Position numbers and translations under genes: made by a program
NCBI RefSeq assembly: GCF_011752975.1
Contig: NZ_VWWP01000003.1
Span: 62,001 to 126,000, forward strand
Length of the DNA stretch: 64,000 nucleotides
Reading direction: 5' to 3'
DNA from: Chryseobacterium sp. Tr-659
GTDB lineage: Bacteria > Bacteroidota > Bacteroidia > Flavobacteriales > Weeksellaceae
In this document: one piece after another, positions 19,755 through 29,404 of the stretch
How positions within the stretch are numbered: position 1 is the first letter of the stretch
How the letters are laid out: each line of letters opens with the position of its first letter
The notes under the pieces: generated by a model
Database searches by the model: none
What the model was told of the DNA's origin: nothing
Seen by the model: only the letters and a program-made list of their open reading frames with translations

Positions 19755-19931
19755 TTATTTTTGAACTTCAAGTAAGTGACTCACTGCAGCTATCATTCCT
19801 AAGATAGAAGGAGTAGCTTCATGTTCTACAACTTGGTGAAGTTTCTTTAATCCTAATGCTTCAAGCGTTCTCTTTTGGGTTTTTGTTCTACCAATAGCGC
19901 TTCTTACTTGCTTTACTTTAATTGTTGCCAT
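19755..19931 (-). CDS. rpmD: 50S ribosomal protein L30
   Basis: A short gene of 58 codons from the ATG at 19931. The product reads MATIKVKQVRSAIGRTKTQK and continues LEALGLKKLHQVVEHEATPS, the L30 fold of the large subunit, ending SHLLEVQK. It lies between rpsE (10 bp) and rplO (21 bp), the expected place. Confidence 0.96.
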   Translation of the reverse strand: MATIKVKQVRSAIGRTKTQKRTLEALGLKKLHQVVEHEATPSILGMIAAVSHLLEVQK

Positions 19932-19941
19932 TGTTTTATTA

Positions 19942-20463
19942 TTAACCGTTAAACACTTTACTTAGAGAAACTCCTCTCATTCTAGCGATCTCTTCAGGTC
20001 TTCTGATGTCTAATAACGCTTTGAAAGTAGCTTTCACCACGTTGTGAGGGTTAGAAGATCCTTTAGATTTTGAAAGGATATCGTGAATACCAGCTGATTC
20101 CAATACTGCTCTTACCGCACCACCGGCGATAAGTCCTGTACCGTGAGAAGCAGGTCTTAAGAAGATATCTGCACCACCGTATCTAGCAGAAGTTTGGTGA
20201 GGAATAGTGTGGTTCATTACAGGAACTTTCACAAGGTTTTTCTTAGCGTCTTCTACTGCTTTAGCAATTGCAGAAGCAACCTCTTTAGATTTTCCTAAAC
20301 CAAAACCGATAACACCTTCTTCGTTACCTACTACAACAATAGCAGAAAATCCGAAAGCTCTACCCCCTTTAGTTACTTTTGTTACTCTGTTAACAGCTAC
20401 GAGACGATCTTTTAATTCTAATCCTCCCGGTTTTACTCTTTCTATATTATCTAGTCCTAACAT
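19942..20463 (-). CDS. rpsE: 30S ribosomal protein S5
   Basis: S5 helps decoding accuracy and the mRNA entry helicase of the small subunit. The 173-residue protein has the double-stranded RNA-binding N-terminal domain ([40 protein letters not shown]) and the C-terminal domain ([40 protein letters not shown]). The loop [12 protein letters not shown], where spectinomycin resistance changes occur, looks wild type. Confidence 0.98.
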   Translation of the reverse strand: MLGLDNIERVKPGGLELKDRLVAVNRVTKVTKGGRAFGFSAIVVVGNEEGVIGFGLGKSKEVASAIAKAVEDAKKNLVKVPVMNHTIPHQTSARYGGADIFLRPASHGTGLIAGGAVRAVLESAGIHDILSKSKGSSNPHNVVKATFKALLDIRRPEEIARMRGVSLSKVFNG

Positions 20464-20482
20464 ATTTTCCGAAATTTAATGA

Positions 20483-20836
20483 TTAGAATTTAAGTCCTCC
20501 TTCTCTTGCACCATCAGCTAGAGCTTTTACTCTACCGTGGTAAACAAAACCGTTTCTGTCAAATACAATACTTTCGATTCCTGCAGCGATAGCTTTAGCA
20601 GCGATAGCTTTACCAACAGCAGCAGAAACTTCAGTCTTAGTACCTTTAGCGTCTACACCTTTTTCTCTAGAAGAAGCTGATGCTAAAGTTTTACCATTTT
20701 TATCGTCGATTAACTGAGCGTAAATTTCCTTATTACTTTTGTATACAGATAATCTTGGCAATTCAGAAGATCCAGAGATTTTCCCTCTTACTCTTCTTTT
20801 GATTCTTATTCTTTTTTCTAATTTACTTAATGCCAT
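20483..20836 (-). CDS. rplR: 50S ribosomal protein L18
   Basis: L18 binds 5S rRNA with L5 and L25. The 117-residue protein has the basic N-terminus ([20 protein letters not shown]), [20 protein letters not shown] and the C-terminal [20 protein letters not shown] and EGGLKF ending, all standard. It is 15 bp after rplF and 19 bp before rpsE. Confidence 0.98.
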   Translation of the reverse strand: MALSKLEKRIRIKRRVRGKISGSSELPRLSVYKSNKEIYAQLIDDKNGKTLASASSREKGVDAKGTKTEVSAAVGKAIAAKAIAAGIESIVFDRNGFVYHGRVKALADGAREGGLKF

Positions 20837-20851
20837 AATACTTATAATTTA

Positions 20852-21397
20852 TTAAGCAGATTTACCAGCTTTACGTCTAACAATTTCTCCTACGAATCTT
20901 ACACCTTTTCCTTTGTATGGCTCAGGCTTTCTGAAAGAACGGATCTTTGCAGCTACCATTCCTAGAAGTTGGTTGTCGTGAGACGTTAAAGTAATAATTG
21001 GGTTTTTACCTTTTTCAGTCAATGTATCAACTTTTACTTCGCTAGGAAGTTCTAATACGATACCGTGAGAGAATCCTAAAGCTAACTCAAGTTTTTGACC
21101 TGCGTGTGAAGCTCTATATCCTACCCCTACTAGTTCTAGTTTCTTTTCGAAACCTGCACTTACACCAACAATCATGTTGTTGATTAACGCTCTGTATAAA
21201 CCGTGAAGCGCTTTGTGTTGCTTAGTATCAGATGGTCTGTTTACGTTCAGTTCTCCATCTTTTTGTTCTACAGTAATTCCTGCTGTAAGCTCTTGAGAAA
21301 GTTCTCCTTTAGCTCCTTTTACAGTTACTACACCGTTGTTTTCAGTGATTGTAACTCCAGCTGGAATTGTTATAATTGCTTTACCAATTCTTGACAT
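20852..21397 (-). CDS. rplF: 50S ribosomal protein L6
   Basis: L6 lies near the factor-binding centre of the large subunit. The 181-residue protein has two similar beta-alpha domains: an N-terminal one (SRIGKAIITIPAGVTITENN) and a C-terminal one with the family end PEPYKGKGVRFVGEIVRRKA. It sits 17 bp after rpsH. Confidence 0.98.
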   Translation of the reverse strand: MSRIGKAIITIPAGVTITENNGVVTVKGAKGELSQELTAGITVEQKDGELNVNRPSDTKQHKALHGLYRALINNMIVGVSAGFEKKLELVGVGYRASHAGQKLELALGFSHGIVLELPSEVKVDTLTEKGKNPIITLTSHDNQLLGMVAAKIRSFRKPEPYKGKGVRFVGEIVRRKAGKSA

Positions 21398-21414
21398 TTT
21401 CCTCTGATTAAAAA

Positions 21415-21813
21415 TTAATAAACATAGCAGATTACTTCACCGCCTACTTTCTCTTCTCTAGCTTTCTTGTCAGTCATTACTCCTTTAGAAGTAGAGATGA
21501 TAGAAATACCCAAACCGTTTAGTACTCTTGGAAGTTCAGTTGAACCTTTGTACTGTCTCAAACCTGGTCTAGAAGCTCTTTGGATAGACTTGATAGCTGG
21601 TTTGTTGGTTTGCTTATCGTACTTTAAAGCGATTTTGATCACTCCTTGAACAGCGTTATCTTCAAACTTGTAGTTTAAGATATACCCTTGATCAAATAGG
21701 ATCTTAGTAATCTCCTTTTTGATTTTCGATGCAGGAATTTCCACCACTTTGTGGCCTGCGCTTTGTGCGTTCCTTACTCTTGTTAGGAAATCTGAAATTG
21801 GATCTGTTACCAT
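21415..21813 (-). CDS. rpsH: 30S ribosomal protein S8
   Basis: S8 binds helix 21 of 16S rRNA and in E. coli represses the spc operon. The 132-residue protein starts MVTDPISDFLTRVRNAQSAG and ends with the C-terminal block LGISIISTSKGVMTDKKARE, EKVGGEVICYVY. It is separated from rpsN by 146 bp, one of the longest gaps in this operon, which contains a hairpin. Confidence 0.98.
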   Translation of the reverse strand: MVTDPISDFLTRVRNAQSAGHKVVEIPASKIKKEITKILFDQGYILNYKFEDNAVQGVIKIALKYDKQTNKPAIKSIQRASRPGLRQYKGSTELPRVLNGLGISIISTSKGVMTDKKAREEKVGGEVICYVY

Positions 21814-21870
21814 TTTTCTTTTATAAATTATTGGTTAAAGAACAATCAGTTTTGCAAAGACTTGAAGAGT

Positions 21871-21908
21871 AAAATATCAGACGTCAGAAATCTTCGGTCT
21901 GATATTTT
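21871..21908 (-). other. Hairpin in the rpsN-rpsH gap
   Basis: AAAATATCAGAC pairs with GTCTGATATTTT (12 bp, 14-nt loop) in the 146-bp leader of rpsH. The transcribed strand ends the stem in TTTTA, so it could act as a weak terminator or attenuator, or as an RNA-binding site. I saw no TAnnTTTG promoter in the gap. Confidence 0.65.
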
Positions 21909-21959
21909 TATCTTTAGTATCTGAACAACTTAATTGTTCCGATTTTTAATTAGTAATTA

Positions 21960-22229
21960 TTACCAACTAGCTTTTCTTACACCTGGGATAAGACCGTTGT
22001 TTGCCATTTCTCTGAAAGTTACTCTGGAAATACCGAACGTTCTCATGTATCCTCTTGGTCTACCTGTTAGTTTACATCTGTTGTGTAATCTTACAGGAGA
22101 AGCATTTTTAGGCAATTTTTGAAGTCCTTCGTAATCACCAGCTTCTTTAAGAGCTTGTCTTTTAGCAGCGTATTTAGCAACTAGTGCTTCTCTTTTGCGC
22201 TCACGCGCTTTCATTGATTCTTTAGCCAT
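21960..22229 (-). CDS. rpsN: 30S ribosomal protein S14, zinc-free form
   Basis: S14 is a head protein of the small subunit. At 89 residues it is the long form without the zinc-binding CxxC pairs (only one Cys, in [20 protein letters not shown]). N-terminal [20 protein letters not shown] and C-terminal [13 protein letters not shown] fit the family. It is 3 bp after rplE. Confidence 0.98.
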   Translation of the reverse strand: MAKESMKARERKREALVAKYAAKRQALKEAGDYEGLQKLPKNASPVRLHNRCKLTGRPRGYMRTFGISRVTFREMANNGLIPGVRKASW

Positions 22230-22232
22230 TTC

Positions 22233-22784
22233 TTAGTTCTTTTTAAATGGTAAACCGAAGTGAGTTAATAATGCTTTAGCTTCTTTATCTGTCTTCGCAG
22301 TAGTAACGAAAGTGATGTCCATCCCTTGGATTTTTTTCACTTTGTCAATTACGATTTCAGGGAAGATAATTTGCTCAGTGATACCTAGGTTATAGTTACC
22401 TCTACCATCGAAACCATCAGCTTTGATTCCAGAGAAATCTCTGATACGTGGTAAAGCAGAAGAAGTAAGTCTGTCTAAGAATTCATACATTTGATTTCCT
22501 CTTAGGGTAACTTTTGCACCTACTGGCATACCTTTTCTCAATTTGAAAGCAGCTTCGTCTTTCTTAGAGATCGTACCAACAGCCTTTTGACCAGTGATAT
22601 TTGTAAGCTCTTCTACAGCATAATCAATGATTTTTTTGTCTGCAGTAGCATCACCTAAACCTTGTGATACAACGATTTTCTCTAATTTAGGTACTTGCAT
22701 TACTGACTTATACCCGAATTCTTCCATCATTGCAGGAACAATTGTTTCTTTATATGCTTTTTTGGGTCTTGCTATATATTCCAT
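22233..22784 (-). CDS. rplE: 50S ribosomal protein L5
   Basis: L5 binds 5S rRNA and contacts P-site tRNA and S13. The 183-residue sequence shows [60 protein letters not shown] and [17 protein letters not shown], all typical. It lies 13 bp after rplX. Confidence 0.98.
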   Translation of the reverse strand: MEYIARPKKAYKETIVPAMMEEFGYKSVMQVPKLEKIVVSQGLGDATADKKIIDYAVEELTNITGQKAVGTISKKDEAAFKLRKGMPVGAKVTLRGNQMYEFLDRLTSSALPRIRDFSGIKADGFDGRGNYNLGITEQIIFPEIVIDKVKKIQGMDITFVTTAKTDKEAKALLTHFGLPFKKN

Positions 22785-22797
22785 GTGTTATTTAAAA

Positions 22798-23124
22798 TTA
22801 TAAAGTTTCACCCGTTTTTTTGTTGATTCTTACTTTCTTATCTCCTTCGATTTTGTAACCTACTTTGATAGCTTTTCCGTCTTTACCAACTAAAGCTACG
22901 TTTGAGATATGAATAGAAGCTTCTCTTTCAACGATTCCTCCTTGAGGATTTGAAGCTGAAGGCTTAACGTGCTTTTTGATGATGTTAAGTCCTGCAACAA
23001 CTACTCTAGGGTCTCTTCCTTCTTTCTTGATCACTTCAATAACTTCACCAGTCTTACCTTTGATATCTTTCTTACCAGTAGTAATGATTACGTTATCTCC
23101 TCTTTTTATTTTTAACTTTGACAT
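22798..23124 (-). CDS. rplX: 50S ribosomal protein L24
   Basis: L24 starts large-subunit assembly. The 108-residue protein has the KOW motif (IKRGDNVIITTGKKDIKGKT, GEVIEV) at the N-terminus and NIIKKHVKPSASNPQGGIVE in the middle. It is 21 bp after rplN. Confidence 0.98.
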   Translation of the reverse strand: MSKLKIKRGDNVIITTGKKDIKGKTGEVIEVIKKEGRDPRVVVAGLNIIKKHVKPSASNPQGGIVEREASIHISNVALVGKDGKAIKVGYKIEGDKKVRINKKTGETL

Positions 23125-23145
23125 TTCTTTAAAAAATTTTAAAAA

Positions 23146-23514
23146 TTAAAGTACTTCAGGAGCTAATGAAATGATTTTCATATATTCTTTGTCTCTCAAC
23201 TCACGAGCAACTGGTCCGAAAACACGCGTTCCTCTCATTTCTCCCGCTGCGTTTAGTAATACACAAGCATTGTCGTCGAATTTGATGTATGAACCATCTT
23301 TTCTTCTTACTGCTTTTTTAGTTCTTACTACTACAGCTTTAGATACCTGACCTTTTTTAGCGTTTCCTGATGGTGTAGAATCTTTGATCGTAACAACGAT
23401 TTTATCACCAACTGAAGCATATCTTCTTCTGGTTCCTCCCAGAACTCTGATAACTAGTACTTCTTTTGCACCTGTATTATCAGCAACTTTTAATCTTGAT
23501 TCTGTTTGTAACAT
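23146..23514 (-). CDS. rplN: 50S ribosomal protein L14
   Basis: L14 forms part of the inter-subunit surface. The 122-residue protein reads [20 protein letters not shown] at the start, contains the family block [20 protein letters not shown], and ends [10 protein letters not shown]. It starts 2 bp after rpsQ. Confidence 0.98.
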   Translation of the reverse strand: MLQTESRLKVADNTGAKEVLVIRVLGGTRRRYASVGDKIVVTIKDSTPSGNAKKGQVSKAVVVRTKKAVRRKDGSYIKFDDNACVLLNAAGEMRGTRVFGPVARELRDKEYMKIISLAPEVL

Positions 23515-23516
23515 TA

Positions 23517-23771
23517 TTACTTAGCTTTTTCAATGATTCTTACTAATCTCCATCTCTTATTCTTGCTCAAAGGTCTAGTTTCTTGGATCAAAACTGTATC
23601 TCCTTCTGTGCATTCGTTGTTCTCGTCGTGTGCAGTATATTTTTTCGTTTTCAAAACGAATTTACCGTACATCGGGTGCTTTACTCTTGTAGTTTCACTA
23701 ACAACAATAGTTTTTTCCATTTTATTGCTGGAAACCACTCCGATTCTTTCTTTTCTTAAATTTCTATCCAT
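23517..23771 (-). CDS. rpsQ: 30S ribosomal protein S17
   Basis: S17 is a primary 16S rRNA-binding protein with an OB fold. The 84-residue sequence includes [40 protein letters not shown] and [20 protein letters not shown], the family core. It sits 12 bp after rpmC. Confidence 0.98.
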   Translation of the reverse strand: MDRNLRKERIGVVSSNKMEKTIVVSETTRVKHPMYGKFVLKTKKYTAHDENNECTEGDTVLIQETRPLSKNKRWRLVRIIEKAK

Positions 23772-23783
23772 TGTAAAATGAAA

Positions 23784-23978
23784 TTATTGTTTGTTAGTTA
23801 ACTCAGTGTTTAGTCTTGCGATTGTTTTTCTCAAATCTCTGATTTGAATCGGGTTTTCAATTGGGCTGATTGCATGAGCCAATTTCAATTTAGAATATTG
23901 AGCTTTTGCTTCAGTTAATTGAGCTTGAATATCACCCGCGCTTAAATTTTTAATATCAGCATTTTTCATTGTATTCAA
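23784..23978 (-). CDS. rpmC: 50S ribosomal protein L29
   Basis: L29 lies at the peptide exit site. The 64-residue helical hairpin protein reads IKNLSAGDIQAQLTEAKAQY and SPIENPIQIRDLRKTIARLN. The first ATG (23978, MNTMKNADIKNL) has a second ATG three codons in, so the start is uncertain by three residues. Confidence 0.96.
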   Translation of the reverse strand: MNTMKNADIKNLSAGDIQAQLTEAKAQYSKLKLAHAISPIENPIQIRDLRKTIARLNTELTNKQ

Positions 23979-23981
23979 AGA

Positions 23982-24407
23982 TTATAGAGGTTTAACAAAA
24001 TCGTTAGCAACGATGAATTTAGTAACTACTGGTAATTTTTGTGCAGCAAGTCTTAAAGCTTCCTTAGCGATTTCGTAAGATACTCCTCCGATTTCGAACA
24101 TAATCTTACCTGGTTTTACTACAGCTACCCAATATTCAACAGCACCCTTACCTTTACCCATACGTACTTCCGCTGGTTTCTTAGTAATTGGCTTATCTGG
24201 GAAGATTTTGATCCATAGTTGACCTTCTCTCTTCATGTATCTTGTAGCAGCAATACGAGCCGCTTCAATTTGTCTTGCAGTGATCCAAGCTCCTTCCGTT
24301 GCCTTGATCCCAAAAGTTCCGTATGCAAGTTGACTACCTCTCTGGGCATTCCCCTTCATCTTCATCTTGTGAACTCTACGGAATTTGGTTCTTTTTGGTT
24401 GTAACAT
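23982..24407 (-). CDS. rplP: 50S ribosomal protein L16
   Basis: L16 organises the A-site tRNA region of the large subunit. The 141-residue protein has [40 protein letters not shown] and [20 protein letters not shown], all hallmark segments. The 98-bp gap to rpsC upstream holds tandem repeats. Confidence 0.98.
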   Translation of the reverse strand: MLQPKRTKFRRVHKMKMKGNAQRGSQLAYGTFGIKATEGAWITARQIEAARIAATRYMKREGQLWIKIFPDKPITKKPAEVRMGKGKGAVEYWVAVVKPGKIMFEIGGVSYEIAKEALRLAAQKLPVVTKFIVANDFVKPL

Positions 24408-24416
24408 AATTTCTAA

Positions 24417-24444
24417 ATTTTAGATTTTAGATTTTAGATTTTAG
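24417..24444. repeat. Tandem 7-bp repeat, four copies
   Basis: Four perfect copies of ATTTTAG lie head to tail in the gap between rpsC and rplP. A partial inverted copy (AATCTAAAATTTT) ends near rpsC, so the transcript could fold back. This is simple-sequence DNA, likely variable in copy number. Confidence 0.9.
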
Positions 24445-24505
24445 ATTTTTTTTAATTTTAAAAAAGTAACGGTAATTTAAAATTCAAAATTTCTAATCTA
24501 AAATT

Positions 24506-25255
24506 TTAATTATTATTGTTATTGTTGTTGTTTTTTCTAGGTCTTCTGTTGTCTCTGTCTCCTCCTCTGTTTCCTCTGTCTGACTGACCTCCTTTTTTCT
24601 GTTGTCCCACTAGTGGAGAAAGTTCTCTTTTACCGTAAACTTCCCCTTTCATGATCCAAACTTTTACCCCTAGTCTACCGTAAGTAGTGTGAGCTTCTGC
24701 CCAGTGGTAATCGATATCAGCTCTGAAAGTTGACAATGGAATTCTTCCTTCTTTGAAAGATTCTGATCTTGCCATTTCAGCTCCGTTCAATCTACCAGAA
24801 ATCTGAACTTTGATACCTTCAGCACCCATTCTCATAGTACTTGCCATTGCCATTTTAACAGCTCTTCTGTAAGAAATTCTGTTTTCAATTTGCTTAGAAA
24901 TACTATCAGCAACTAATACAGCATCTAATTCAGGTCTTTTGATTTCGAAGATGTTGATTTGAATATCCTTACCAGTCAATTTCTTCAACTCTTCTTTTAA
25001 TTTATCAACTTCCTGACCTCCTTTACCGATGATAAGTCCCGGTCTAGCAGTAGTGATTGTAACTGTTACTAATTTAAGTGTTCTTTCAATATAGATTTTT
25101 GAAATACCACCTTTAGATAATCTAGCCTCAAGGTATCTTCTGATTTTGTAGTCTTCAGCGATTCTGTCTCCATAATCGTTTCCACCAAACCAGTTAGAAT
25201 CCCATCCTCTGATGATACCTAATCTATTACCAATTGGATTTGTCTTCTGTCCCAT
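24506..25255 (-). CDS. rpsC: 30S ribosomal protein S3 with poly-Asn tail
   Basis: S3 forms part of the mRNA entry channel. The 249-residue protein has the N-terminal KH domain ([20 protein letters not shown]) and the S3 C-terminal domain ([40 protein letters not shown]). Residues 220-249 are a Gly/Arg/Asp-rich extension ending in eight Asn residues encoded by AAT/AAC triplets. That tail is absent from the E. coli protein (233 residues) and may vary by slippage. Confidence 0.98.
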   Translation of the reverse strand: MGQKTNPIGNRLGIIRGWDSNWFGGNDYGDRIAEDYKIRRYLEARLSKGGISKIYIERTLKLVTVTITTARPGLIIGKGGQEVDKLKEELKKLTGKDIQINIFEIKRPELDAVLVADSISKQIENRISYRRAVKMAMASTMRMGAEGIKVQISGRLNGAEMARSESFKEGRIPLSTFRADIDYHWAEAHTTYGRLGVKVWIMKGEVYGKRELSPLVGQQKKGGQSDRGNRGGDRDNRRPRKNNNNNNNN

Positions 25256-25262
25256 ACCTTGA

Positions 25263-25661
25263 TTAATTTTCTTTATTACCTAAGATTAATGTAACGTGGT
25301 TAGATCTTTTTCTGATTCTGTACCCTCTACCTTGTGGAGCTGGTCTTAGTCTCTTCAGTTGTCTTGCACTATCCACGAAGATTTCTTTAACGATAAGGTT
25401 AGCTTCTTCAATATCCGCACCTTCGTTTTTAGTCTGCCAGTTTGCCATAGCAGAAAGAAGTAATTTCTCTAACTTGTTAGATGCATCCTTCTTAGAATAT
25501 TTTAGGATATAAAGAGCTTTATCTACCTGCTCTCCTCTAATGATATCAGCAACTAATCTCATTTTTCTTGGAGAAGACGGGCAATTATTTAATGAAGCTT
25601 TTACAACGTCTTTGTTAGCTTCTTTTCTTGCGATTGAACTATCTTGTTTTCTTGATCCCAT
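25263..25661 (-). CDS. rplV: 50S ribosomal protein L22
   Basis: L22 lines the nascent peptide tunnel. The 132-residue protein has [40 protein letters not shown] and the tunnel hairpin [20 protein letters not shown]. The N-terminus is about 20 residues longer than the E. coli protein. It is 2 bp after rpsS. Confidence 0.98.
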   Translation of the reverse strand: MGSRKQDSSIARKEANKDVVKASLNNCPSSPRKMRLVADIIRGEQVDKALYILKYSKKDASNKLEKLLLSAMANWQTKNEGADIEEANLIVKEIFVDSARQLKRLRPAPQGRGYRIRKRSNHVTLILGNKEN

Positions 25662-25663
25662 GA

Positions 25664-25942
25664 TTATCTGCTTCCTTTGTTTTTGTTACCACCATGACCT
25701 CTGAAAGATCTTGTTGGAGAAAATTCGCCTAACTTGTGACCAACCATGTTTTCTGTAACATATACAGGGATAAAAGATTTCCCGTTGTGCACAGCAATAG
25801 TTTGTCCTACGAAGTCCGGAGAGATCATCGATGCTCTAGACCAAGTTTTGATAACTGTCTTCTTACCAGACTCTATATTTGCCTGAACCTTCTTATCTAA
25901 AGTATGATGAATGAACGGTCCTTTCTTAAGTGATCTTGCCAT
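25664..25942 (-). CDS. rpsS: 30S ribosomal protein S19
   Basis: S19 pairs with S13 in the small-subunit head. The 92-residue sequence starts [20 protein letters not shown] and contains [20 protein letters not shown] and [20 protein letters not shown], the family core. It starts 2 bp after rplB. Confidence 0.98.
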   Translation of the reverse strand: MARSLKKGPFIHHTLDKKVQANIESGKKTVIKTWSRASMISPDFVGQTIAVHNGKSFIPVYVTENMVGHKLGEFSPTRSFRGHGGNKNKGSR

Positions 25943-25944
25943 AA

Positions 25945-26766
25945 TTATTTTCTTTTAGATACGATGTAACGGTTAGACACTTTGTTTTTCTTTCTAGTTT
26001 TGTAACCTTTAGCTGGTTTACCGTTTCTAGATCTTGGGTGACCTCCTGAAGAACGTCCTTCACCACCACCCATTGGGTGATCTACTGGGTTCATTACAAC
26101 CGCTCTTGTTCTTGGTCTTCTACCTAACCATCTGCTTCTACCAGCCTTACCTGATACAGTTAATTGGTGATCTGAGTTGGAAACTGATCCAATCATTGCC
26201 ATACATTCAGTAAGGATCATTCTTGATTCTCCTGAAGGTAATTTGATGATTGCATATTTACCGTCTCTAGAAGTCAATTGAGCTGAAGAACCAGCACTTC
26301 TTGCTAAAATTGCACCTTGACCAGGCTTCATTTCAACACAAGAAATTACAGTACCTAAAGGAATGTTTTTCAACTTCATTGCGTTACCTACATTTGGTTC
26401 TACGCTTTCACCAGAAATTACTTTCTGATCAACTTTGATACCGTTTGGAGCGATGATATATCTCTTCTCTCCGTCAGCATACTCAAGTAATGCGATAAAT
26501 GCAGTTCTGTTTGGATCGTATTCTACAGATTTTACAGTGGCTTCAACGTTTGCTTTGTTTCTTTTGAAGTCAATAATTCTGTATTTCTTTTTGTGTCCAC
26601 CTCCGGTGTAACGCATGGTCATTTTACCTGTTTGGTTACGTCCACCTGACTTTTTAATACCAACTGTTAGAGATTTCTCTGGTTTGTTGGTAGTAATTTC
26701 CTCAAAATTGTTTACAATTCTGAATCTCTGTCCCGGGGTGATAGGTTTTAATTTTCTAACAGACAT
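25945..26766 (-). CDS. rplB: 50S ribosomal protein L2
   Basis: L2 is needed for subunit joining and peptidyl transfer. The 273-residue protein shows [40 protein letters not shown], and the C-terminal signature [20 protein letters not shown] with the conserved His near the peptidyl transferase centre. It lies 22 bp after rplW. Confidence 0.98.
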   Translation of the reverse strand: MSVRKLKPITPGQRFRIVNNFEEITTNKPEKSLTVGIKKSGGRNQTGKMTMRYTGGGHKKKYRIIDFKRNKANVEATVKSVEYDPNRTAFIALLEYADGEKRYIIAPNGIKVDQKVISGESVEPNVGNAMKLKNIPLGTVISCVEMKPGQGAILARSAGSSAQLTSRDGKYAIIKLPSGESRMILTECMAMIGSVSNSDHQLTVSGKAGRSRWLGRRPRTRAVVMNPVDHPMGGGEGRSSGGHPRSRNGKPAKGYKTRKKNKVSNRYIVSKRK

Positions 26767-26788
26767 TACTATTATTTATAATTAATAA

Positions 26789-27079
26789 TTAATTTACAGC
26801 AAAAATATCGATAACCTCACCTTCAGCAAGTTTGATTACCGCTTTTTTCAATTTGTTTGTCTTTCCTACTTGAAGACCTTTTTTAGTGTATTTTGAAGAA
26901 ACCTTCGGAGCATAAATCATTGTGTTAACGTCTGCTACTTTTACACCGTAAGCTGCTTCAACAGCCTTTTTGATCTCGATCTTATTCGCCTTAGGGTTAA
27001 CTAAGAAAGAATAAGTACCTCTTAAATCTGTAAGGTAGTTAGCCTTTTCTGAAATAACTGGTTTAATAATAACTGACAT
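26789..27079 (-). CDS. rplW: 50S ribosomal protein L23
   Basis: L23 is at the exit tunnel and is the docking site for trigger factor and SRP. The 96-residue protein starts MSVIIKPVISEKANYLTDLR and has FLVNPKANKIEIKKAVEAAY. It is 3 bp after rplD. Confidence 0.98.
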   Translation of the reverse strand: MSVIIKPVISEKANYLTDLRGTYSFLVNPKANKIEIKKAVEAAYGVKVADVNTMIYAPKVSSKYTKKGLQVGKTNKLKKAVIKLAEGEVIDIFAVN

Positions 27080-27082
27080 GAC

Positions 27083-27712
27083 TTATTTCTTTAAATTTTC
27101 CTGGAATTTTTCAACTGCACCTTCGAAGAAAATAATCTCACCAGCGTTAACTAAATCGTAAGAACTGATCTCGTTGAAGTTCATTACTTTAGTTTTAGGT
27201 AAGTTTCTTGAAGATAAATACACATTCTTGTTAGCTTCAGGAAGAACGAATAAAGACTTCTTACCGTTAAGTTCCAATGCGTTTAATACATTGATGAAAT
27301 CTTTAGTCTTAGGAGCGTCAAAGCTCACATCTTCTAAAACTTTAATGCTGTTGTCTCTCATTTTTTGAGATAAAACAGATTTTTTAGCTAATCTCTTAAG
27401 AGCTTTGTTCAATTTGAATCTGTAGTCTCTTGGTTTTGGTCCGAATACTCTACCTCCACCTCTGAAAGTTGGAGATTTAATATCACCATATCTAGCAGAT
27501 CCTGATCCTTTTTGCTTCTTAAGCTTTTTAGTAGAAGCAGTAATTTCGCTTCTTTCTTTTGCTTTATGAGTCCCTTGTCTTTGTGCAGCAAGGTACTGTT
27601 TAACTTCTAAGTAAACCGCGTGCTGATTTGGCTCAATTCCGAATACTGTTTCGTCTAGAGTTACTTTTCTTCCGGTCTCTTTTCCTGATGTATTTAATAC
27701 TACTAGTTCCAT
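27083..27712 (-). CDS. rplD: 50S ribosomal protein L4
   Basis: L4 reaches into the exit tunnel and can regulate the S10 operon in other bacteria. The 209-residue protein has [40 protein letters not shown] and the C-terminal alpha/beta domain ending [13 protein letters not shown]. Its start overlaps the rplC stop by 10 bp. Confidence 0.98.
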   Translation of the reverse strand: MELVVLNTSGKETGRKVTLDETVFGIEPNQHAVYLEVKQYLAAQRQGTHKAKERSEITASTKKLKKQKGSGSARYGDIKSPTFRGGGRVFGPKPRDYRFKLNKALKRLAKKSVLSQKMRDNSIKVLEDVSFDAPKTKDFINVLNALELNGKKSLFVLPEANKNVYLSSRNLPKTKVMNFNEISSYDLVNAGEIIFFEGAVEKFQENLKK

Positions 27713-28329
27713 TTTCTGATAATTACATAAGAATTTTTAGCTCCCGGAACAGCACCTTTTACTACTAAAAGATTTTGTTCTTGATCAACTTTTAACACTT
27801 GAAGGTTTTGAACAGTTACCTGCTTACCTCCCATTCTTCCAGCCATTCTCATCCCTTTGAATACTCTTGAAGGGTCTGAACCAGCACCGATAGAACCTGG
27901 AGCTCTAAGTCTGTTGTGCTGACCATGAGTTGCCTGCATTACACCTCCAAATCCGTGTCTCTTAACAACACCCTGGAAGCCTTTACCTTTTGAAGTTCCT
28001 GTTACGTCAACAAATTCACCTTCAGCGAATAAATCAACTTTTACTTCTTCTCCTACTTTTACTTCATCAACGAATTCTCTGTAGAATTCTACTAATTTAG
28101 CTTTAGGAGCAGAACCAGCCTTTTTAAAATGGCCAGCTAACGCTTTACCAACGTTCTTCTCACTCTTGTCATCGAAACCTAATTGAACAGCTTTATAACC
28201 GTCTTTTTCTATGGTTCTGACCTGTAAAACCGAGCATGGACCAGCTTGAATAACTGTACAAGGAATGTTTTTTCCTTCTTCGTTAAACAAAGATGTCATA
28301 CCGATTTTTTTACCAATAATACCTGACAT
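27703..28329 (-). CDS. rplC: 50S ribosomal protein L3, first gene of the large operon
   Basis: L3 folds near the peptidyl transferase centre. The 208-residue protein starts [20 protein letters not shown] and contains [40 protein letters not shown] and [20 protein letters not shown]. In most bacteria rpsJ comes directly before rplC. Here rpsJ is 19.6 kb away and a strong promoter precedes rplC instead, with a leader of about 100 nt. Confidence 0.98.
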   Translation of the reverse strand: MSGIIGKKIGMTSLFNEEGKNIPCTVIQAGPCSVLQVRTIEKDGYKAVQLGFDDKSEKNVGKALAGHFKKAGSAPKAKLVEFYREFVDEVKVGEEVKVDLFAEGEFVDVTGTSKGKGFQGVVKRHGFGGVMQATHGQHNRLRAPGSIGAGSDPSRVFKGMRMAGRMGGKQVTVQNLQVLKVDQEQNLLVVKGAVPGAKNSYVIIRKWN

Positions 28330-28435
28330 TGTTTATATTATAATAAAATTTATCCTTTATTTATCCCCATTTTTCGGAAGTCTGAAGTAATTTCTACTTT
28401 TGATATAGGCATACTACGCTCCTAAAATGAGTGTG

Positions 28436-28466
28436 CAAATTTATGAATAATTTTATTACTGACAAA
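28436..28466 (-). promoter_or_regulatory. Promoter of the rplC-rplQ operon
   Basis: On the minus strand TTTG, a 19-bp spacer and TAAATTTG are all present, a full match to the Bacteroidota promoter. The -7 box ends about 107 bp before the rplC ATG. The same architecture and spacing occur ahead of rpsL. Confidence 0.85.
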
Positions 28467-28580
28467 TATTTTGAGTAAAATATTTTGATTTTTAATCAAT
28501 TAGATATTTTTGGGAAAATTCAGAGCCAATTTTCCCGCGTTTTATTTTGATTTTAAAAATAATGTAAAAAGAGGGTTAAT

Positions 28581-29342
28581 TTATGTCAGTACATTCACCC
28601 CAACTTCTTCCAGAATAACTTTATCTTCATCAGAAATCCCATTATCCGTAATCAGATAATCAATCTGGTCCAGAGATGCTATTTTCCCGAAACCTTTTTT
28701 ATTCAGCTTGGATGAATCAGCAAGAATAACCACCTTGTCCGAACACTCAATCATCGCCTGATTCAGATGTGCCTCTGCTGCATTGGATGTACTGATCCCA
28801 AATTCCGGATCAATACCGTCAACTCCCAGAAAAAGTTTATTGCACGAAAACTGCTTAAGAATACCTTCCGAAATAGAGCCAACAATAGAAGTGGAACTTT
28901 TGCGAACCTCTCCTCCCAACTGAATGATGTTAATATTAGGATTATTACAAAGTTCAATAGCCACCCGCAGAGAAGATGTCAAAACAGTAAGCGGTCCAAA
29001 ATTCACCAGCATTCTTGCAAGATAATGCATAGTAGTTCCTGAAGCCAGAATAATACAATCATTTTCCTGAATCAATGATAAAGCCGTTTTCGCAATCGCC
29101 TGTTTGGCTTCTACATTAATATTCTCCTTCTCACCTACATTTTTCTCATAAGCATACCTCACCTGCTTGCTTGCTCCTCCGTGATTTCTGAAAAGTAGCC
29201 CTAAACTTTCAAGATAGTTCAGATCCTTTCGAATCGTAACCGAAGAAACATTCAGTTTTTCGCACAGATCCTGAACCAGAACATGACCTTTTTCGTTAAG
29301 CTCTTTTAATATTTCATCCTGCCTTGGTATAAGCTTTTCCAT
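28581..29342 (-). CDS. DeoR/GlpR-family repressor of the glycerol genes
   Basis: The 253-residue protein has an N-terminal DeoR helix-turn-helix (IPRQDEILKELNEKGHVLVQ, LCEKLNVSSVTIRKDLNYLE) at 1-57 and a DeoR sensor domain (AIAKTALSLIQENDCIILAS, GTTMHYLAR, VDGIDPEFGIST) that binds a sugar phosphate, probably glycerol-3-phosphate by context. It is divergent from glpD with a 116-bp control region that contains tandem AAACGAA-type repeats. One copy lies 5 bp before its own ATG, so self-control is likely. Confidence 0.9.
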   Translation of the reverse strand: MEKLIPRQDEILKELNEKGHVLVQDLCEKLNVSSVTIRKDLNYLESLGLLFRNHGGASKQVRYAYEKNVGEKENINVEAKQAIAKTALSLIQENDCIILASGTTMHYLARMLVNFGPLTVLTSSLRVAIELCNNPNINIIQLGGEVRKSSTSIVGSISEGILKQFSCNKLFLGVDGIDPEFGISTSNAAEAHLNQAMIECSDKVVILADSSKLNKKGFGKIASLDQIDYLITDNGISDEDKVILEEVGVNVLT

Positions 29343-29346
29343 TTTA

Positions 29347-29353
29347 TTCGTTT
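29347..29353 (-). promoter_or_regulatory. Possible repressor half-site at the regulator gene
   Basis: The minus strand reads AAACGAA five bases before the start codon of the DeoR-type gene, the same core as the three sites at glpD. A short match, given weight only by its place. Confidence 0.4.
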
Positions 29354-29404
29354 CCTCAAAATTATCGTTTTTTTCTCAGATTTTAAAATTTCATTTATTT
29401 TCTT

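Noticed and set aside
24417..24444. Possible CRISPR-like array
   Set aside because: Units are 7 bp without spacers. This is a simple tandem repeat.
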